Source: Clostridia bacterium (GTDB lineage: Bacteria; Bacillota_A; Clostridia; Christensenellales; Aristaeellaceae). From it: 22,685 nucleotides of DNA. The position numbers were made by a program, and so were the translations under genes. The notes under the pieces were generated by a model. That model was given only the letters and a program-made list of their open reading frames with translations. It was not told where the DNA came from and did no database searches. Positions 21,599 to 22,685 of this stretch are shown piece by piece (the stretch's first letter is position 1; each line of letters begins with the position of its first letter). Location: contig JAGBBE010000133.1 of assembly GCA_017938645.1 (NCBI GenBank), forward strand, positions 1 through 22,685, read 5' to 3'.

Positions 21599-22685
21599 AT
21601 GGCCATCATCAAATGCAAAATGTGCGGCGGCGACATTGAACTGAGCGCCGACAAAACCTATGGAACCTGTGACAGCTGCGGAAGCACCATGACCTTCCCC
21701 AAGGTGTCGGACGAACAGCGTGCGAATCTGTTTAACCGTGCCAACCACTTCCGTCGTCAGAACGAATTTGACAAGGCTGTTTCTGCCTACGAGCGCATTC
21801 TGGACGAGGACAACACAGATGCCGAAGCGCATTGGGGCGTGGTGCTTTCGCGCTACGGTATTGAATATGTGGAGGATCCCGTCAGCCACGAACGCATCCC
21901 CACCTGCCATCGCGTACAGTTGGCTTCCATCCTCACCGATGCGGATTATCTGGCAGCGATCGAACACGCGCCTGATGGCTACTCCCGCTCTCTGTATGAG
22001 CAGGAAGCCACGCGCATTGCTGAGATCCAGAAGGGTATTCTGGCCATTTCCAGTCAGGAAAAGCCTTACGATGTCTTCATCTGCTATAAGGAATCCACCG
22101 ATGGCGGCAGCCGTACCAAGGACAGCACGCTTGCACAGGATATTTATTATCAGCTCACGCAGGATGGCTATAAGGTGTTCTTCTCCCGCATCACGCTGGA
22201 GGACAAGCTGGGCCAGCAGTATGAGCCGTACATTTTTGCCGCCCTTAACAGCGCAAAGGTGATGGTCGTCGTTGGCACCAAACCGGAGTATTTCAATGCC
22301 GTATGGGTCAAAAATGAGTGGAGCCGTTATCTTGCCCTGATGAAGCAGGACAAGAGCCGTTTGCTCATCCCCTGCTATCGTGATATGGATCCTTATGATC
22401 TGCCGGATGAACTGTCTGCCCTGCAGAGTCAGGATATGAGCAAAATTGGCTTCATGCAGGATTTGATTCGCGGTGTAAAAAAGGTGCTGAGTACATCGCA
22501 ACCCAAGCCGGAGTCCCCTGCAGCAGCTACTGCTCCCGTCAGCGCTGCCGCACCGCTGCTGCGCCGTGCGTTTATGTTCCTTGAGGACGGCGACTGGGCA
22601 CGGGCGGACGAATTCTGCGAGCAGGTGCTGAATCTGGAACCCGAAAATGCAGAAGCGTATCTTGGCAAATTGATGACTGCGCTGC
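21599..22685 (+). CDS. Zinc ribbon-TPR-TIR-TPR protein (3' end outside window)
   Basis: The frame has no stop before the window edge; 362 residues are visible. C6, C9, C24 and C27 form an N-terminal zinc ribbon. A TPR-like helix pair spans about 39-80. The TIR domain begins at Y157 with YDVFICYKES, contains a SRITLEDKLG loop at 196-205, and ends after W236-V-K-N-E240, where Glu240 matches the catalytic glutamate of NAD-cleaving TIR domains such as SARM1. A linker rich in alanine and proline follows, then another TPR (about 325-362). The protein may consume NAD or make a signalling nucleotide upon activation. AAGGAG before ATG 21599 supports the start. NADase activity is inferred, not shown. 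Confidence 0.88.
   Translation, partial: MAIIKCKMCGGDIELSADKTYGTCDSCGSTMTFPKVSDEQRANLFNRANHFRRQNEFDKAVSAYERILDEDNTDAEAHWGVVLSRYGIEYVEDPVSHERIPTCHRVQLASILTDADYLAAIEHAPDGYSRSLYEQEATRIAEIQKGILAISSQEKPYDVFICYKESTDGGSRTKDSTLAQDIYYQLTQDGYKVFFSRITLEDKLGQQYEPYIFAALNSAKVMVVVGTKPEYFNAVWVKNEWSRYLALMKQDKSRLLIPCYRDMDPYDLPDELSALQSQDMSKIGFMQDLIRGVKKVLSTSQPKPESPAAATAPVSAAAPLLRRAFMFLEDGDWARADEFCEQVLNLEPENAEAYLGKLMTAL

Overview
The window looks like chromosomal DNA of a Gram-positive gut-type Clostridia (Bacillota). I base this on strong AGGAGG-type ribosome binding sites, roughly 50% GC, sugar ABC transporter and TIR/SPFH gene types common in that group, and a tRNA-Pro fragment with an encoded CCA end. The secretion signal style of the solute-binding protein reminds me of Christensenellales, but that is an impression, not a proof.

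Region 1 (1-11,900, all plus strand) is a carbohydrate-use locus. It has a partial FAD-dependent oxidoreductase, a three-gene sugar ABC importer (secreted binding protein plus two permeases, no ATPase in the window), a second FAD oxidoreductase, a ribulokinase-like FGGY kinase, a third FAD oxidoreductase, an SGNH hydrolase with a long C-terminal propeller-like domain, and a fourth FAD oxidoreductase. The last five genes are closely packed or overlap. Stem-loops follow the binding protein and the second permease, and a clear terminator lies at 11,860. Four different flavoproteins in one sugar locus suggest an oxidative route for an unusual sugar, glycoside or cyclitol, whose oxidised product is then phosphorylated. 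The substrate cannot be read from the sequence.

Region 2 (about 11,900-15,140) is an integrated element or its remnant. It holds a perfect DnaA box and AT-rich 11-bp repeats beside a winged-helix, replication-type gene, an excisionase-like gene, a divergent XRE regulator with operator-like repeats, and a tyrosine integrase. Just past the integrase lies the 3' half of a tRNA-Pro gene without its 5' half. This is best read as an attachment core, and its orientation suggests that a second element was inserted on the right-hand side in tandem.

Region 3 (15,140-19,170) is accessory DNA. It has a nine-unit 11-bp tandem repeat array, a structured leader, two paralogous small proteins of unknown function, an Api92-like protein, and a minus-strand SF2 helicase followed by a GC-rich untranslated stretch and two minus-strand terminators.

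Region 4 (19,175-22,685, running off the edge) is the best candidate for a new system. An XRE repressor is divergent from an operon coding for an SPFH protein with three zinc ribbons, a four-helix membrane protein, and a zinc ribbon-TPR-TIR-TPR protein that keeps the candidate catalytic glutamate of TIR NADases. Two copies of an AAG-NNN-CTT site lie 33 bp apart in the divergent promoter region. I infer a membrane-associated, repressor-controlled stress or anti-phage effector module. The function is not shown by the sequence.
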